A stretch of DNA of 64,000 bases from Nocardia jinanensis (GCF_014645735.1 NZ_BMMH01000003.1:62001-126000); one strand, 5' to 3'. Shown: positions 10,184 to 20,739, counted from the first letter of the stretch. A program made the numbers and translations. The notes: a model not told the origin generated them from the letters alone.

Positions 10184-11728
10184 TCACGACAAGCTGCCGA
10201 GCGGGTCCGCTGCGCACAACTCCGTATTGTCGGCAGCGAAAGTACGCGCGATCCCCGGTCCTGTCGAGCGGGTCTCGAACCGGACGGTCACTCGTCCGTG
10301 GCCCGCGCCCTGCACCCAGCCGAATCCGAATTCGGGATGCCGCACATCCGAACCCGGCCGCCACAGGGCGCTGCCACCAGCGGAGATTCCGGAATCCGGC
10401 GGCTCGGCGCGGTTTTCACCGGTATCGTCGCCCACCGAACGCCGACCCGGTGCCGTGTCCACCGAACTCGCCGGAACCGTCCGAGCTCTTACCGAATCCA
10501 CAGAGGACTCTTCGGGCGCCGCCAGAGAATCCGGGGCGGCAACCCCGGTCGACGCCGTTCCGGCACCGCTCGGGAATCCGGTCGGCTCGGCGCCCAGGCG
10601 GTCCAGTTCCGGGAACAGGGATTCCTGCCGGATCGTGGACAGCCCGGCGTAGCCGACACCGACCAACCGGATCGGGCCCAGTTCCTGCGGGTCCACGGCG
10701 GCGCGCTGTGCGGCGGCGGCGAGGGTGGGCAGATCCTCCGTCGCATAGGCCAGGGTGGTGGAGCGAGTGGTGATGCTCATATCGGCGCGCCGCAGTTTCA
10801 GCACCACCGTACGTGCGGCGCGCCCGTCGCGGGTGAGCCGGCGGTGCGCGGCGGCGGCCATCTCGCTGATCGCCGGACGCAACCGGTCCAGCGTGACGAT
10901 ATCGTGTTCGTAGGTGGTTTCGGCGCTGATCTGTTTGGCCTCGGCACGTTCGGTGACCGGACGGTCGTCGATACCGCGCGCGAGGCGGTGCAGCGCCGCC
11001 CCGATACTGCCGCCCAGGATCGATACCGCCTCGACCTCGGGCAGTGCCGCGAAGGCTCCGACGGTTTCGATTCCGAGGGAACGCAACCGGCTCTCCGCCA
11101 CCGGTCCGATACCCCACAGCCTGCGTACCGGGAGTGCGGCCAGCAGTGCCTGCTGCTCATCGGGTGCGATCACCCGGATCCCATCGGGTTTGGCCATCCC
11201 GGAAGCGATCTTGGCCAGCTGTTTTCCGCTACCGGCGCCGACCGAGGCCACGAGTCCGGTGCGCTCCCGGACCGCCGCCCGCAACCCGGCACAGAACGCG
11301 ACCACCTCGGCCGCGCTCGCTCCGGCCAATTCGGTGGGTTCGGCGAACGCCTCGTCGAAGGACAGGGTCTCCAGTACCGGGACCCGGGCGCGCAGAGTAT
11401 CGAAAACCCGACCGCTCAACACGCTGTACAGCGCACCCCGCGGCGGCACCACCACCGCGGACACCCCGACCAGCCGCCGCGCCTGATGCATCGGCATCGC
11501 CGAGCGGGCACCGAACACCCGCGCTTCGTAGCTCGCCCCGGCGACCACCCCGCGGGCGCCGGTTCCGCCGACGAGTACCGGGCGGCCATTCAGGGTGGGA
11601 CGGGTGAGTTGTTCACAGGAAGCGAAGAACGCGTCCATATCGATGTGCAGCACCCAGCGCCGGGAAGTCCCGGCGGCCGGGTGAGCGGGCGGTCCGGCAC
11701 CGGACTCCGGATGCCCGCCGCTCACCAC
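10184..11728 (-). CDS. dinB: DNA polymerase IV (Y-family translesion polymerase)
   Basis: This is a Y-family polymerase of 514 residues for lesion bypass. The palm motif [13 protein letters not shown] provides the first metal-binding aspartate, SFDEAF gives the second acidic cluster, and the helix-hairpin-helix [11 protein letters not shown] follows. A QESLF pentapeptide near residue 370 fits the QxxLF beta-clamp-binding consensus. After it comes a disordered Ser/Thr/Ala-rich linker and a last conserved block ([19 protein letters not shown]) seen in the actinobacterial DinX branch. It is about 150 residues longer than E. coli DinB because of this tail. GTG at 11728 or the adjacent GTG at 11725 are likely starts; a later GTG just before VLHIDMDAF is also possible. 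Its nearness to lspA and ileS recalls Rv1536-Rv1540. Confidence 0.92.
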   Translation of the reverse strand: MVSGGHPESGAGPPAHPAAGTSRRWVLHIDMDAFFASCEQLTRPTLNGRPVLVGGTGARGVVAGASYEARVFGARSAMPMHQARRLVGVSAVVVPPRGALYSVLSGRVFDTLRARVPVLETLSFDEAFAEPTELAGASAAEVVAFCAGLRAAVRERTGLVASVGAGSGKQLAKIASGMAKPDGIRVIAPDEQQALLAALPVRRLWGIGPVAESRLRSLGIETVGAFAALPEVEAVSILGGSIGAALHRLARGIDDRPVTERAEAKQISAETTYEHDIVTLDRLRPAISEMAAAAHRRLTRDGRAARTVVLKLRRADMSITTRSTTLAYATEDLPTLAAAAQRAAVDPQELGPIRLVGVGYAGLSTIRQESLFPELDRLGAEPTGFPSGAGTASTGVAAPDSLAAPEESSVDSVRARTVPASSVDTAPGRRSVGDDTGENRAEPPDSGISAGGSALWRPGSDVRHPEFGFGWVQGAGHGRVTVRFETRSTGPGIARTFAADNTELCAADPLGSLS

Positions 11729-12035
11729 GGGGCGGCTCGCGGTTCACCGGACGGACGCCACCGCGGCACCGGGCGGCGGCCACGCCTACCGCCGCCGGTA
11801 TCCCTGAACGTGGAGTCCATGAGCGCAGAATCTACGCGGCGGCACCGACAGGAGAGGGTACGCGGATCGGTCACTGCCGGGTTGCCGGGAATTCCCTCGC
11901 GCCGGCAACCTGTCACCGGGCCTTGTCCGGCCACCGCCGTTCATGGGCGATCGACCCGGCCATAGGGCGTTTCCGGGATCACTGGACCCGGCCGGGATAC
12001 CGCGCCCCGGGTGGCGGATATGTGATGATCGGACG
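11729..12035. other. Divergent intergenic region dinB/galU
   Basis: These 307 bases lie between two divergent genes and should carry both promoters. I see no open frame with coding character, no clear LexA-type box and no hairpin worth calling. Confidence 0.4.
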
Positions 12036-12911
12036 ATGAAGATCCGCAAGGCCGTGATTCCCGCTGCCGGTATCGGTTCCCGACTGCTACCGCTGACCAA
12101 GGCGATCCCCAAGGAGATGCTGCCGGTCGGCGACAAGCCGGTGATCGAGCACACGGTACGTGAGCTGGTGGCCTCCGGGATCACCGATATCACCATCGTG
12201 GTCAGCGGCGGTAAATCGCTGATCCAGGACCATTTCCGGCCCAACCCCGCGCTGGTGGCTCAATTGCGCGCCGACGGTAAGACCGCCTATGCGGACGCGG
12301 TGGAGGAGGTCGGTGAACTGTCCCGGCTGGGCCATATCACCTATCTGGACCAGCACGGCCCGTACGGAAACGGCACCCCGGTCCTCAACGCGGCCCGTAC
12401 CGCCGTCGACGAACCGATGCTGGTGCTGTGGCCCGACGACGTCTTCGTCGCGGAGGAACCACGGGCCCAGCAGCTGATCCGCGCCTACGAATCGACCGGC
12501 TGCCCAGTACTCGCGCTGATGCCGATGAACCCGAACGAATCGCAGCGCTACGGTGTCCCAGTGGTCCGGGAGGACCTGGACGACGGCCTGCTGCGCATAT
12601 CGGGACTGGTGGAGAAACCCAAACCCGAGGACGCGCCCTCGGCCTTCGCCGCGATCGGCGGCTACGTGGTGACGCCGGGGATCATCGACGAACTGCGTGC
12701 GCAGACGGAGGACTGGTACACCCACCGCACCGGCGAGGTCTACCTGACCGATTCCATCAACGCCTATGCCGCGAACCATGCGGTATACGGGCAGGTCATC
12801 CAGGGCCGCTGGTACGACACAGGTAACCCCGGCGACTATCTCATCGCGCAGTTCGCCTCGGCGCTCGCCCACCCCGACTATGGGCCGCTGCTGCGCCGTC
12901 AGGTCGACTGA
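12036..12911 (+). CDS. GalU-like UTP-glucose-1-phosphate uridylyltransferase
   Basis: The protein is a nucleotidyltransferase predicted to make UDP-glucose from UTP and glucose 1-phosphate, for glycan and glycolipid synthesis. The family N-terminus AVIPAAGIGSRLLPLTKAIP with KEMLPVGDKPVIEH is plain, and the GLVEKPKPEDAPS segment with a YDTGNP motif near the C-terminus fits. The 291-residue length is normal. The frame is open to 11943, but ATG at 12036 starts exactly at the family N-terminus. I leave the symbol empty because nocardiae often carry several such paralogues. It stands alone and is convergent with the NlpC/P60 gene. Confidence 0.87.
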   Translation: MKIRKAVIPAAGIGSRLLPLTKAIPKEMLPVGDKPVIEHTVRELVASGITDITIVVSGGKSLIQDHFRPNPALVAQLRADGKTAYADAVEEVGELSRLGHITYLDQHGPYGNGTPVLNAARTAVDEPMLVLWPDDVFVAEEPRAQQLIRAYESTGCPVLALMPMNPNESQRYGVPVVREDLDDGLLRISGLVEKPKPEDAPSAFAAIGGYVVTPGIIDELRAQTEDWYTHRTGEVYLTDSINAYAANHAVYGQVIQGRWYDTGNPGDYLIAQFASALAHPDYGPLLRRQVD

Positions 12912-12919
12912 TCACGGCT

Positions 12920-12939
12920 CGGCGGCGTCGTTGCCGCCG
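12920..12939. terminator. Weak convergent stem-loop
   Basis: A 7-bp GC-only inverted repeat (12920-12926 with 12933-12939, loop GTCGTT) fills most of the 33-nt gap between the galU-like stop and the convergent NlpC/P60 stop. Confidence 0.4.
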
Positions 12940-12944
12940 CGGCG

Positions 12945-13460
12945 TCAGAAACGACGGATGCTGTAGATGTAGAACTGGTCGAGCGGGGTGAGCCCCACCG
13001 GGAACCCGGCGGCGTAGGCGTTGAGCACCTGACCGAACCCGGCGTAGATCCCCACATGGGAGGCGTCCTGGTTGATGATGATGACGTCACCGGGTGAGAG
13101 CGCGTATCGCGGTACCGAGGCGCCGACCTCCGCCTGTTCCCAGGTGGTTCGCGGGAGCATGACACCCACCTGACGGAATGCCCACTGCACCAGCCCGGAG
13201 CAGTCCCAGGTATCGGGGCCGGTCGCTCCCCATTCGTACATTTTCCCGGTCTGGGAGGTCGCGGCGGCGAGTGCGCCGAGCCCGTTGCTGCTGGAGACCG
13301 GTAGCGCGGCCGAGCCGCTGGCGCTGAGCGATCCGGAACCGGAGGACGATCCAGTGCCCCCGCTTCCGGTCTGCGCCCACCCGGGGGCGGCGGCGACGGC
13401 GCTGACGGCCGTCGCGAAGAGCACACCGGCGATACCCCGGCGCAGTGCTGTTCCGATCAC
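12945..13460 (-). CDS. Secreted NlpC/P60-family peptidoglycan hydrolase
   Basis: This is a predicted cell-wall endopeptidase cutting peptide stems. From the GTG start at 13460 (AAGGG-type ribosome-binding site 8 nt upstream) the 171-residue product has a twin-arginine-free signal peptide ending near AAAPGWA-QT. A Ser/Gly linker follows, then a compact NlpC/P60 domain. The catalytic cysteine is in WDCSGLVQWAF and the histidine in SHVGIYAGFG. A frame open to 13595 would put 45 basic residues before the signal peptide, so I reject it. There is no coiled-coil or LysM region, as in small Rip-type proteins. The 280-nt leader is long for such a gene. Confidence 0.88.
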   Translation of the reverse strand: MIGTALRRGIAGVLFATAVSAVAAAPGWAQTGSGGTGSSSGSGSLSASGSAALPVSSSNGLGALAAATSQTGKMYEWGATGPDTWDCSGLVQWAFRQVGVMLPRTTWEQAEVGASVPRYALSPGDVIIINQDASHVGIYAGFGQVLNAYAAGFPVGLTPLDQFYIYSIRRF

Positions 13461-13740
13461 TTGCCCACCCTTCTGCCCGTCGGTACCCGGGACGCCGTGT
13501 GACGCCCCGGTTTTCTCGCGGCACCCGCCACGGGGGTGGGGATACCGCAACCACAGGGGTTGTGCCGGGGTGAATCGGCTCCGGCGCAACTTCACTCAGG
13601 TAGAACCGAACGAAATGATCACCGTTCCCGGTAGTCCGGAGGACCGGACTCAGCGGTATCGGGGATGATTTTGCCCGGCTCACAGAGGGCCGACAAGCTT
13701 CTGGCAAATATCCAGCATGTGATGAACATCACAAAAATGT

Positions 13741-14685
13741 TTATTGCGTTTGGGTCGCCACGTCGTTCAGCGTCTTGAGAACCACATCCTTGCCGGCCGC
13801 CGGGGACTCCACGAAGACCCCCACCTGCCAGACCGGCTCACCACCCGGTTCAGCTGCGAAAAAGCGGCTGAAATCCACCGAATACCTACCCTCGTCGTTG
13901 ACCGCGGCCTCCACGTAGGAGGTCCGGTCGTCGAAGGCGCGGGCCTGGTCCGGCTGGTCGAACCAGTCCGCGTTGAACTGGGTCCGCGTGGCCGCATCAC
14001 AGGTCGCTGGACATTTGCGGAGGATCAGGTTGACCCGCTGTCCCGCAGCGGAATTGCTCTCGTCCACACAACCCCAGGCCTGGGCGTCCGGAATCTTCTC
14101 GATCGATCCCTTCATACATCCCCAGGAGCCCGGGGCCCGAAAAGCGAAGGGCCAGCCCTGGAACGCCATCGTGTAGGTGCTCTCACCGGCCTGCCACGTG
14201 GGACCGAGCACCGCGACCGGGGCCACGCCCTCCCGCAGGACGGGTTCACCGGAGGAAGGTAGGGCACTGGTGGTCGCGGTAGTAGAGGTCGCGGTGGTGG
14301 ACGCGGAAGGCCGTGCGGAATCGGTGACCTCCGAGGAGGTTCCGGCCGCGGTGTTCTCCTCGGACCCCCGCGACTGCAGTACCACCAGTCCGATCACCCC
14401 GACCAGAACCAGCACCACCACGGTGACCAGCACCGCGATCAACGGACCGTTGTTCTTCGCCGGCGGGCCTCCGTACCCACCGGCGCCGCCCAGCGGCGGC
14501 ACTTCCCAGGCGCCCTGCGGCGGAGTGGGTTGCGGGCCCTGGCCCGCGGTCCGGCCCCACTGCACGCCCGGATCCGGCTGCCCGCCCTGAGACCGGTAGC
14601 CCTGTTGCCACTGCCCCGACGGGGAATTCTTCTGTTGCCCCTCAGGGGAATGCTGCCACCACTCGTCGGGATTGTCCGAAGCCAT
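13741..14685 (-). CDS. Single-pass membrane protein with proline/glutamine-rich cytoplasmic head
   Basis: I recognise no defined function. The 314-residue product starts with about 85 residues rich in Gln, Gly and Pro. It then has one membrane segment (AVLVTVVVLVLVGVIGLVVL), a Thr/Ser/Ala-rich linker and a C-terminal extracytoplasmic domain of about 170 residues. That domain contains four cysteines (GCMKG, WGCVD, KCPATC) likely to form disulfides. The architecture is common for actinobacterial proteins anchored by a disordered N-terminus. The start ATG at 14685 has a GAGA-type upstream site. It lies between the NlpC/P60 gene and ileS on the same strand, 222 nt behind the ileS stop. Confidence 0.8.
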   Translation of the reverse strand: MASDNPDEWWQHSPEGQQKNSPSGQWQQGYRSQGGQPDPGVQWGRTAGQGPQPTPPQGAWEVPPLGGAGGYGGPPAKNNGPLIAVLVTVVVLVLVGVIGLVVLQSRGSEENTAAGTSSEVTDSARPSASTTATSTTATTSALPSSGEPVLREGVAPVAVLGPTWQAGESTYTMAFQGWPFAFRAPGSWGCMKGSIEKIPDAQAWGCVDESNSAAGQRVNLILRKCPATCDAATRTQFNADWFDQPDQARAFDDRTSYVEAAVNDEGRYSVDFSRFFAAEPGGEPVWQVGVFVESPAAGKDVVLKTLNDVATQTQ

Positions 14686-14873
14686 AAGGTCTCACCCTAG
14701 TGCGCGGTTCCGACCCGGTCATTGCCAAAAGTCCCGGACTCGGCAGCTCCGGCCGCGAACTGCGGATACCACTGGGGCCCGGCCGATACCACGCTCGGCC
14801 CGGGCTCGACCCCGGTGGATTCCCGGCGCGATCGCGGCTCGGCCCCGGCGAATTCCTCAGGAGATCGGGCGCC

Positions 14874-14902
14874 CGCCGACCGGACCTGTGGTCCGGTCGG
14901 CG
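14874..14902 (-). terminator. Stem-loop terminator behind ileS
   Basis: A perfect 13-bp GC-rich inverted repeat (14874-14886 with 14890-14902, loop TGT) begins 5 nt beyond the ileS stop. Confidence 0.75.
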
Positions 14903-14907
14903 CCGGC

Positions 14908-17900
14908 TCAGCCCGCTTTGACGACCCGGGCCCGTGCCCCGCCGGTGAGCTCCGCGGCATCCGGGCCGGCCGACCCGAATTCCAGCTCGACCGCCAGGAT
15001 CTCCCCCGCGATCAACTCGCGATGGGTACTCGCCCACTCCTGCCGGTCGGCCGGCACCTCGAGCGTTACCGTGATGCGGTCGGAGACGTCGAGGCCGAGC
15101 GATTTCCGGGTTTCCTGCAGATCCCGGATCACATCACGAGCCCAGCCCTCGGCCTCCAGTTCCTCGGTCACCACCGAGTCCAGCACCACCAGACCCGCGT
15201 TACCGGGCAGCGCGGCGGTGGATTCCGGTTCCGCCGCCACCAGTCGCTGCGTGTACTCCTCGGGCAGCAGTTCGATCCCGGCCGCGCTGACCACACCGTC
15301 GGCGTTCTCCGACCAGTCACCCGCCTTGACCGCCTTGATCACCCGCTGCACCTCTTTGCCCAGCCGGGGCCCGGCGGCGCGCGCGTTGACCGCCAGTTCG
15401 AACCTGCCGTGCGCGGCGACATCGGTGGTCAGGTCGACCTTCTTGACATTCACCTCGTCGGCGATGATATCGGCGTAGGGCGCCAACCTGTCCGCGTCGG
15501 CCGCGGCGATCGTCACCTCCGCCAACGGCAGCCGGACCCGCAGCTTCTGTGCCTTGCGCAAGCTCAGCACCGTCGAGCACACGGTACGCGCCTCGTCCAT
15601 CGCGGCGACCAGTTCCGGGTCATGCGGCAGCGTATCGGCGGCCGGCCAGTCGGCCAGATGCACCGAGCGCTCGCCGGTGAGCCCCCGCCAGATCACCTCG
15701 GTGACCAGAGGCAGCAGTGGAGCCGCCAACCGGGTGACGACCTCCAGCACCGTGTGCAGGGTGTCGACAGCATCGCGATCCTCGGCCCAGAACCGCGAAC
15801 GCGACCGGCGCACATACCAGTTGGTGAGCGCGTCGGCGAAGGTGCGCAGCTCCTCACAGGCACCCGCGATATCGAACTCCTCCAGCGCGGCGGTCATGAC
15901 CTCGCGACTCTGTGCCAATTTCGCCAAGATGTAGCGATCCAGCACATTGGGCGAATCGGTGCGCCACACACCGGGTTCGGCGGCGTAGAGCTGCAGGAAC
16001 GTCCAGGCGTTCCACAGCGGCCGCAGCGCATGGCTCACGCCTTCACGGATACCGCGTTCGGTGACGATGAGGTTGCCACCGCGCAGGATCGGCGAGCTCA
16101 TCAGGAACCAGCGCATGGCATCGGAGCCGTCCCGGTCGAACACCTCGTTCACATCGGGGTAATTGCGCTTGGACTTGCTCATCTTCAGTCCGTCGTCACC
16201 GAGCACGATCCCGTGCGCGACCACGTTCTTGAACGCCGGGCTGTCGAACAGCGCCGTGGACAGCACGTGCAGGTTGTAGAACCACCCGCGGGTCTGCCCG
16301 TTGTACTCGACGATGAAATCGCCGGGGAAGTGCGATTCGAACCATTCCTCGTTCTCGAACGGGAAGTGGACCTGCGCGTAGGGCATGGACCCCGACTCGA
16401 ACCAGCAGTCCAGTACCTCCGGCACCCGGCGCATGGTGGACTGCCCGGTCGGGTCGTCCGGGTTGGGCCGGGTCAGTTCGTCGATCGCGGGGCGGTGCAG
16501 ATCCGTGGGCCGTACCCCGAAGTCGCGTTCGAGCTCGTCGAGCGAACCGTAGACATCGATCCGCGGATACGCCGGATCGTCGGATATCCACACCGGGATC
16601 GGGCTGCCCCAGTATCGGTTCCGGCTGATGTTCCAGTCCCGCGCGTTCTCGAGCCATTTGCCGAACTGGCCGTCCCGGATGTGCTCGGGCACCCAGCTGA
16701 TCTGCTTGTTCAGCTCCACCATCCGTTCGCGGAACTGCGTCACCGCGACGAACCACGACGGCACGGCCATATAGATGAGTGGCTGCCCGGAACGCCAGCT
16801 GTGCGGATACGAGTGGTCGATGGTCTCCTGCCGCAGCAGTTTTCCGGCGGCCTTGAGGTCTTTGATGATCACGGGATTGGCGTCGAACACCATCAGGCCC
16901 TCGTACGGCGGCACCATGGAGGTGAACCTGCCGCCCGGATCGAGCGGCTGCACCAGTTCGATGCCGTTCGCGCTACAGACGTCCATATCCTCCTCACCGA
17001 AGGCGGGCGCCATATGCACGATGCCGGTACCGGAATCGGTGGTGACGTAGTCGGCCGAGAGCACCCGGTGCGCGTTCGGATGCCCGACGAAGAAGTCGAA
17101 CGGCGGCGCGTAGCGCAGATCGACCAGCGCGGCTCCGTCGTATTCCCCGAGCACCTCGGGCTGATCGCCGAGTTCCCGCCCGTAGTGCGCGATCCGTTCG
17201 GCCGCGAGCACATAGCGTTTACCGTCCGTGCCGCGCACCTGCACGTAGCGGATGTCCGGGTGGACCGCGACGGCGAGGTTGGACGGTAACGTCCACGGCG
17301 TGGTGGTCCAGATCAGCGCATTGGCACCGTTCAGTTCGCGCAGCGGATGATCCCGCGGAACCGACAGCACCATATCCACGGTGACCGCCGGGTCCTGGCG
17401 CATCCGGTAGGCGTCGTCGAGCCGGGCCTCCTGGTTCGACAGCGGCGTCTGCTCGTACCAGCTGTAGGGGAGCACCCGGAAACCCTGGTAGATCAAGCCT
17501 TTGTCGTACAACGACTTGAACGCCCACATCACCGACTCCATGAAGTCGAGATCGAGGGTCTTGTAATCGTTGTCGAAGTCGACCCAGCGCGCCTGACGGG
17601 TCACATAATCGCGCCATTCCCCGGTATAGCGGAGCACCGATGCCTTGCACGCGGCATTGAATTCCGCGAGCCCCATCGAGTCGATCTGTGATTTGTCCGT
17701 GATACCGAGCTGCTTTTCCGCTTCGATTTCTGCCGGCAGCCCGTGTGTGTCCCATCCGAAACGTCGCTCGACCCGCTTACCGCGCATGGTCTGAAAACGT
17801 GGGATGACGTCTTTGACGTAGCCGGTGAGCAAATGACCGTAATGTGGCAGCCCGTTGGCAAACGGTGGTCCGTCGTAGAAGACGAACTCCGCGGCGTCGG

Positions 17901-18045
17901 CGCGGTTCGCGATGCTGGCGCGGAAGGTTCCGTCGGCGGCCCAGGCGTCCAGTACGGCCCGCTCCATATCGGGGAAGGACACACCGGCTCCGCCGCCGAG
18001 ATCGACGCGGGGGTATGCGCTGCTACTGGAATTCTCGTCCGCCAT
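14908..18045 (-). CDS. ileS: Isoleucine-tRNA ligase
   Basis: This class I aminoacyl-tRNA synthetase charges tRNA-Ile. It has 1,045 residues, the long actinobacterial/eukaryote-like form. The HIGH-type motif appears as HYGH (about residue 67) and the KMSKS motif as [11 protein letters not shown] (about residue 620); an editing domain lies between them. The anticodon-binding region and a C-terminal extension follow. Translation starts at ATG 18045 with an AGGAG site about 12 nt upstream inside the T-box leader. It is therefore expected to be induced at the level of translation when tRNA-Ile is uncharged. A strong hairpin follows the stop. Confidence 0.97.
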   Translation of the reverse strand: MADENSSSSAYPRVDLGGGAGVSFPDMERAVLDAWAADGTFRASIANRADAAEFVFYDGPPFANGLPHYGHLLTGYVKDVIPRFQTMRGKRVERRFGWDTHGLPAEIEAEKQLGITDKSQIDSMGLAEFNAACKASVLRYTGEWRDYVTRQARWVDFDNDYKTLDLDFMESVMWAFKSLYDKGLIYQGFRVLPYSWYEQTPLSNQEARLDDAYRMRQDPAVTVDMVLSVPRDHPLRELNGANALIWTTTPWTLPSNLAVAVHPDIRYVQVRGTDGKRYVLAAERIAHYGRELGDQPEVLGEYDGAALVDLRYAPPFDFFVGHPNAHRVLSADYVTTDSGTGIVHMAPAFGEEDMDVCSANGIELVQPLDPGGRFTSMVPPYEGLMVFDANPVIIKDLKAAGKLLRQETIDHSYPHSWRSGQPLIYMAVPSWFVAVTQFRERMVELNKQISWVPEHIRDGQFGKWLENARDWNISRNRYWGSPIPVWISDDPAYPRIDVYGSLDELERDFGVRPTDLHRPAIDELTRPNPDDPTGQSTMRRVPEVLDCWFESGSMPYAQVHFPFENEEWFESHFPGDFIVEYNGQTRGWFYNLHVLSTALFDSPAFKNVVAHGIVLGDDGLKMSKSKRNYPDVNEVFDRDGSDAMRWFLMSSPILRGGNLIVTERGIREGVSHALRPLWNAWTFLQLYAAEPGVWRTDSPNVLDRYILAKLAQSREVMTAALEEFDIAGACEELRTFADALTNWYVRRSRSRFWAEDRDAVDTLHTVLEVVTRLAAPLLPLVTEVIWRGLTGERSVHLADWPAADTLPHDPELVAAMDEARTVCSTVLSLRKAQKLRVRLPLAEVTIAAADADRLAPYADIIADEVNVKKVDLTTDVAAHGRFELAVNARAAGPRLGKEVQRVIKAVKAGDWSENADGVVSAAGIELLPEEYTQRLVAAEPESTAALPGNAGLVVLDSVVTEELEAEGWARDVIRDLQETRKSLGLDVSDRITVTLEVPADRQEWASTHRELIAGEILAVELEFGSAGPDAAELTGGARARVVKAG

Positions 18046-18057
18046 CGCGGATTCACG

Positions 18058-18303
18058 TCTCCTCGTGCCCGGCGCGCCCTGGGGCGCGGTATCTCGGCAC
18101 GGGGACGATCGCGGCGCAACGGGTGCGCCGGAACCGCGGTACCACCCCGCTTGTCCGGCCCGGCGGACCGGGCGAACCTCTCGTTGCGAGCTGTGACGGG
18201 CTCACCCGTTCGGGTCTAATGAGCGTGCGCGACATACAGCGTGCCGCGCGGCGCCGTTCTTCCGAAAGCTCCCCGGTGATGGCCGGATCGTCGCCGACTT
18301 ACA
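18058..18303 (-). promoter_or_regulatory. Translational T-box riboswitch (isoleucine)
   Basis: On the minus strand the leader contains the T-box core GGGGTGGTACCGCG (18134-18148). Its TGGT (18141-18144) can pair with the ACCA end of uncharged tRNA-Ile. Upstream, a short stem I carries CCGGCCATCACCGG, presenting the isoleucine codon ATC at 18278-18280. No T-tract terminator follows. Instead the AGGAG ribosome-binding site lies just before ileS, as in actinobacterial translational ileS T-boxes with an ultrashort stem I. Confidence 0.87.
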
Positions 18304-18309
18304 GGTTTG

Positions 18310-18315
18310 ATTCTA
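18310..18315 (-). promoter_or_regulatory. Candidate -10 element of the ileS leader
   Basis: TAGAAT on the minus strand, about 7 nt before the first conserved leader bases, fits an actinobacterial -10 hexamer. No good -35 hexamer lies at 17-18 nt spacing. A TTGACC is present but too close. Confidence 0.4.
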
Positions 18316-18406
18316 ACCAGGACGGTCAACCACTTATACAACCGCCCGCGGAGCCGCAGTAACCCGCAACCCGGAAGGACGTTTTGGTTCTCGCCCGATT
18401 TTCTCG

Positions 18407-18604
18407 TCAGCGCTTCGCGTGCTGGTCCCGCGGTGGCAGTTCCTCATCGGGTGCGCGCATCGACAGCGCGCTCACCAGCAACACCACAGCACCGATCACA
18501 CAGACCAGGATGCAGCCCCAGGCCCACATCACCGATCCGGTGGCCAGGGAAAGGATCAGCAGCGCCAGGCCGATCGCGGCCAGCGCCAGTGTCAAGACAA
18601 GCAT
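18407..18604 (-). CDS. Small two-helix membrane protein
   Basis: This 65-residue protein has two hydrophobic segments (about residues 3-24 and 27-48) and a short polar C-terminus (APDEELPPRDQHAKR). I do not recognise a function. It is directly downstream of wag31 (56 nt), the position held by the transmembrane gene Rv2144c in M. tuberculosis. Conserved position and a plausible two-helix hairpin argue that it is real. Confidence 0.7.
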   Translation of the reverse strand: MLVLTLALAAIGLALLILSLATGSVMWAWGCILVCVIGAVVLLVSALSMRAPDEELPPRDQHAKR

Positions 18605-18660
18605 GATGACCCCCAGAACAGCAGGCCGGGTGCCCGTTCGCTCCCAGCGGTATCGGGCGT

Positions 18661-19506
18661 TCAGTCGCCTTTGCCGAACGACGCGGGGGCGAGCTGGTTG
18701 GCCCCGGTATCGAAGGAGTCACCCTCGTCGACCGGTACTGCCGAACCACGGTTCTCCAACTCTTCGAGCTGCGATTCCAGATACGACTTCAGCCGTACCC
18801 GATACTCGCGTTCGAAGGTCTTGAGGGTCTGGATCCGGCTCTCCAGCACATTGCGCTGCTGGGTGATGGTCCCCATGATCTCGGTATGTTTGCGCTCGGC
18901 GTCGGCCTGCAGTGCGTCGGCTTTTTCCTTGGCCTGGCGCAACTGGCTGTCCGACCGGGTCTGGGCGTCGGAGAGCATGCTGTCGGACTTGTGCCGCGCG
19001 TCGGCGATCATATCCTCCGAGCGGACCCGCGCGTCGTTGACCAGACGTTCCGAATTGGCCCGCGCGTTCGCCAGCAAATTCTCGGCTTCGGACTTGGCAT
19101 CGCTGGTGAGCCGATCCGCCATCTCCTGTGCCAGGCTCAGCACCTTGGCGGCCTGCATATTCGCGTCAGCGGCGACATCGGCGGCCACCGGCGCGGGGGG
19201 CACCACCGGGATCGGTGCCGAGGGGGGCGCCTGAACCGGCGGTTTGATCGGTTCCGGCGGCGGAGCCTGCTGCACCGGTTTACCGAGGCCGGGCCCGCCC
19301 GGACCACGGCTGCTCTTGGCATCGGCCAGTTCCGCATCGAGCTCGGCAACCCGCTGGCGAAGGTCGGCGTTCTCCTCGATCAGCCGGGAAAGTTCCTGCT
19401 CCACCAGATCCAGGAAGGCATCGACTTCGTCCTCGTTGTAGCCGCGTTTGCCGATAGGCGGTTTGCTGAACGCGACGTTGTGCACATCGGCTGGGGTCAG
19501 CGGCAT
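18661..19506 (-). CDS. wag31: DivIVA/Wag31 polar growth scaffold
   Basis: This coiled-coil protein gathers at negatively curved membrane of the poles and directs polar wall synthesis. The 281 residues open with the conserved membrane-binding segment [31 protein letters not shown] first coiled coil follows to about residue 65, then a Pro/Gln-rich linker (residues 75-125) and a long second coiled coil with many Ala/Glu/Lys/Arg residues to about 255. In mycobacteria the protein is phosphorylated by Ser/Thr kinases; I did not assign a site. It lies downstream of yggT and sepF in the division cluster. Confidence 0.95.
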   Translation of the reverse strand: MPLTPADVHNVAFSKPPIGKRGYNEDEVDAFLDLVEQELSRLIEENADLRQRVAELDAELADAKSSRGPGGPGLGKPVQQAPPPEPIKPPVQAPPSAPIPVVPPAPVAADVAADANMQAAKVLSLAQEMADRLTSDAKSEAENLLANARANSERLVNDARVRSEDMIADARHKSDSMLSDAQTRSDSQLRQAKEKADALQADAERKHTEIMGTITQQRNVLESRIQTLKTFEREYRVRLKSYLESQLEELENRGSAVPVDEGDSFDTGANQLAPASFGKGD

Positions 19507-19569
19507 GGAAGGATCCCTTCGCGCGTTGGCAGATCTAGCGGCTCTGGCAAGTCTTCACGGCCCATTCTG

Positions 19570-19872
19570 TCACACCGGAGCTACCGGCTGCCCGAGCCGG
19601 CTCACGACCGACATCAGGATGAAGACCAGGAACAGCAGAACCATAATCGACAAATCGAGCCGAATTCCGCCCAGCGAGACCGGCGGTATCAGCCGCCGCA
19701 GCAGCTTTACGGGGGGATCGGTGATGGTGAAGATCACCTCGAGGATCACGACGACCACCCCGGTGGGACGCCAGTCGCGGGCGAAGCTCCGGATGAACTC
19801 GACGATCACCCGGCTGATGAGCAACAGCCAGAAGATGAACAGTACGAAGTACAGCACCGCGAACAAGGCCAC
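19570..19872 (-). CDS. YggT-family membrane protein
   Basis: This is a 100-residue integral membrane protein of the YggT family. It has two hydrophobic blocks (residues 1-24 and 77-93) around the conserved loop RDWRPTGVVVVILEVIFTITDPP. The family is regularly found between sepF and divIVA and is thought to have an envelope or division role. It corresponds to Rv2146c. GTG at 19872 aligns with the family start; an upstream in-frame extension to 19935 adds 21 polar residues and is less likely. Confidence 0.87.
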   Translation of the reverse strand: MALFAVLYFVLFIFWLLLISRVIVEFIRSFARDWRPTGVVVVILEVIFTITDPPVKLLRRLIPPVSLGGIRLDLSIMVLLFLVFILMSVVSRLGQPVAPV

Positions 19873-19962
19873 GACCTCACTCTGCCGCAAAATCGGCGCG
19901 GTGCAAAATGCCCGCGCCGATCTTGTTCGTACCACACGGCGCCCGGCCGGGCAGGCCGCTCG

Positions 19963-20739
19963 CTATTTCTGGTTGTAGAACCCGGTTTCCGCGATCCGGC
20001 GGCGCTCCTCCGCCGATACGTCCACATCGGCCGGGGAGAGCAGGAACACCTTGGTCGCGACCTTGTCGAAGGAGCCACGCAGGGCGAAGGCCAGCCCGGC
20101 GGCGAAGTCGACCAGGCGTTTGGCGTCGGCATTGCTCAGGTCGACCAGATCCATGATCACCGGGTTGCCCTCGCGGAACCGCTCCCCGATGATCGCGGCT
20201 TCGCTGTAATCACGCGGACGCAGCGTGGTGATCTTGGACAAGGGACCTCCGTCCTCGAAGATCGCGGGACGGCGGGCGGCGACCGGTTCGGGACGGACCC
20301 GCTCGGCCAGCCGCCGCTCCTCGGCATCGGGATCGACTGCCAGCGCTCCCCTGGTCGCGCCGCGCAGGGAGGCACCGCCGCCCGGACGATACCGGCCGGA
20401 AGCGGCAGCGTCGATCCGGGTGGGACGGCGCGGGCCCTCGTAATCGTCGTCGTAGGCGTCGCCCGGGTAGTCGTCACGGCGCGGCGCGGGATAGCTGGGC
20501 TGGTAGGACGACTTGTACGGCGACTCGCGGTAGTCGGGACCGTCGTAGCGGTCCTCGGGGTACCGGTCGTAGTCCGGGCGATCGTCGTAGTCGCGGGGAG
20601 CACGGTCGGAGTAGTCACGCGGCCTGCGCGCGCCGCGATCCTCGACCCCGCGGGGGGTCCGATCGTCGACGTAGTCGTCTTCGTAATCCTCGAGCGGAAC
20701 CATGCCGAAGTACGCCTTGAACTTGTGCAGCGTGCTCAT
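19963..20739 (-). CDS. sepF: Cell division protein SepF
   Basis: SepF anchors FtsZ filaments to the membrane during septum formation. The N-terminus [23 protein letters not shown] fits the family's membrane-binding amphipathic helix. Residues 25-125 form an acidic, Tyr/Arg/Asp-rich disordered linker. The C-terminal domain (about residues 155-258) holds the conserved [12 protein letters not shown] and [16 protein letters not shown] segments that form the dimer and bind FtsZ. The ATG at 20739 has no ribosome-binding site of its own: the bases before it belong to the third 81-bp repeat, and its ATGA overlaps the stop of the repeat reading frame. Confidence 0.95.
   Translation of the reverse strand: MSTLHKFKAYFGMVPLEDYEDDYVDDRTPRGVEDRGARRPRDYSDRAPRDYDDRPDYDRYPEDRYDGPDYRESPYKSSYQPSYPAPRRDDYPGDAYDDDYEGPRRPTRIDAAASGRYRPGGGASLRGATRGALAVDPDAEERRLAERVRPEPVAARRPAIFEDGGPLSKITTLRPRDYSEAAIIGERFREGNPVIMDLVDLSNADAKRLVDFAAGLAFALRGSFDKVATKVFLLSPADVDVSAEERRRIAETGFYNQK

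Noticed and set aside
13501..13640. A c-di-AMP riboswitch on the plus strand
   Set aside because: GGGGTGAATCGGC and GATACCGC are suggestive, but the GACAGCTAACC core is missing and no plus-strand gene follows.
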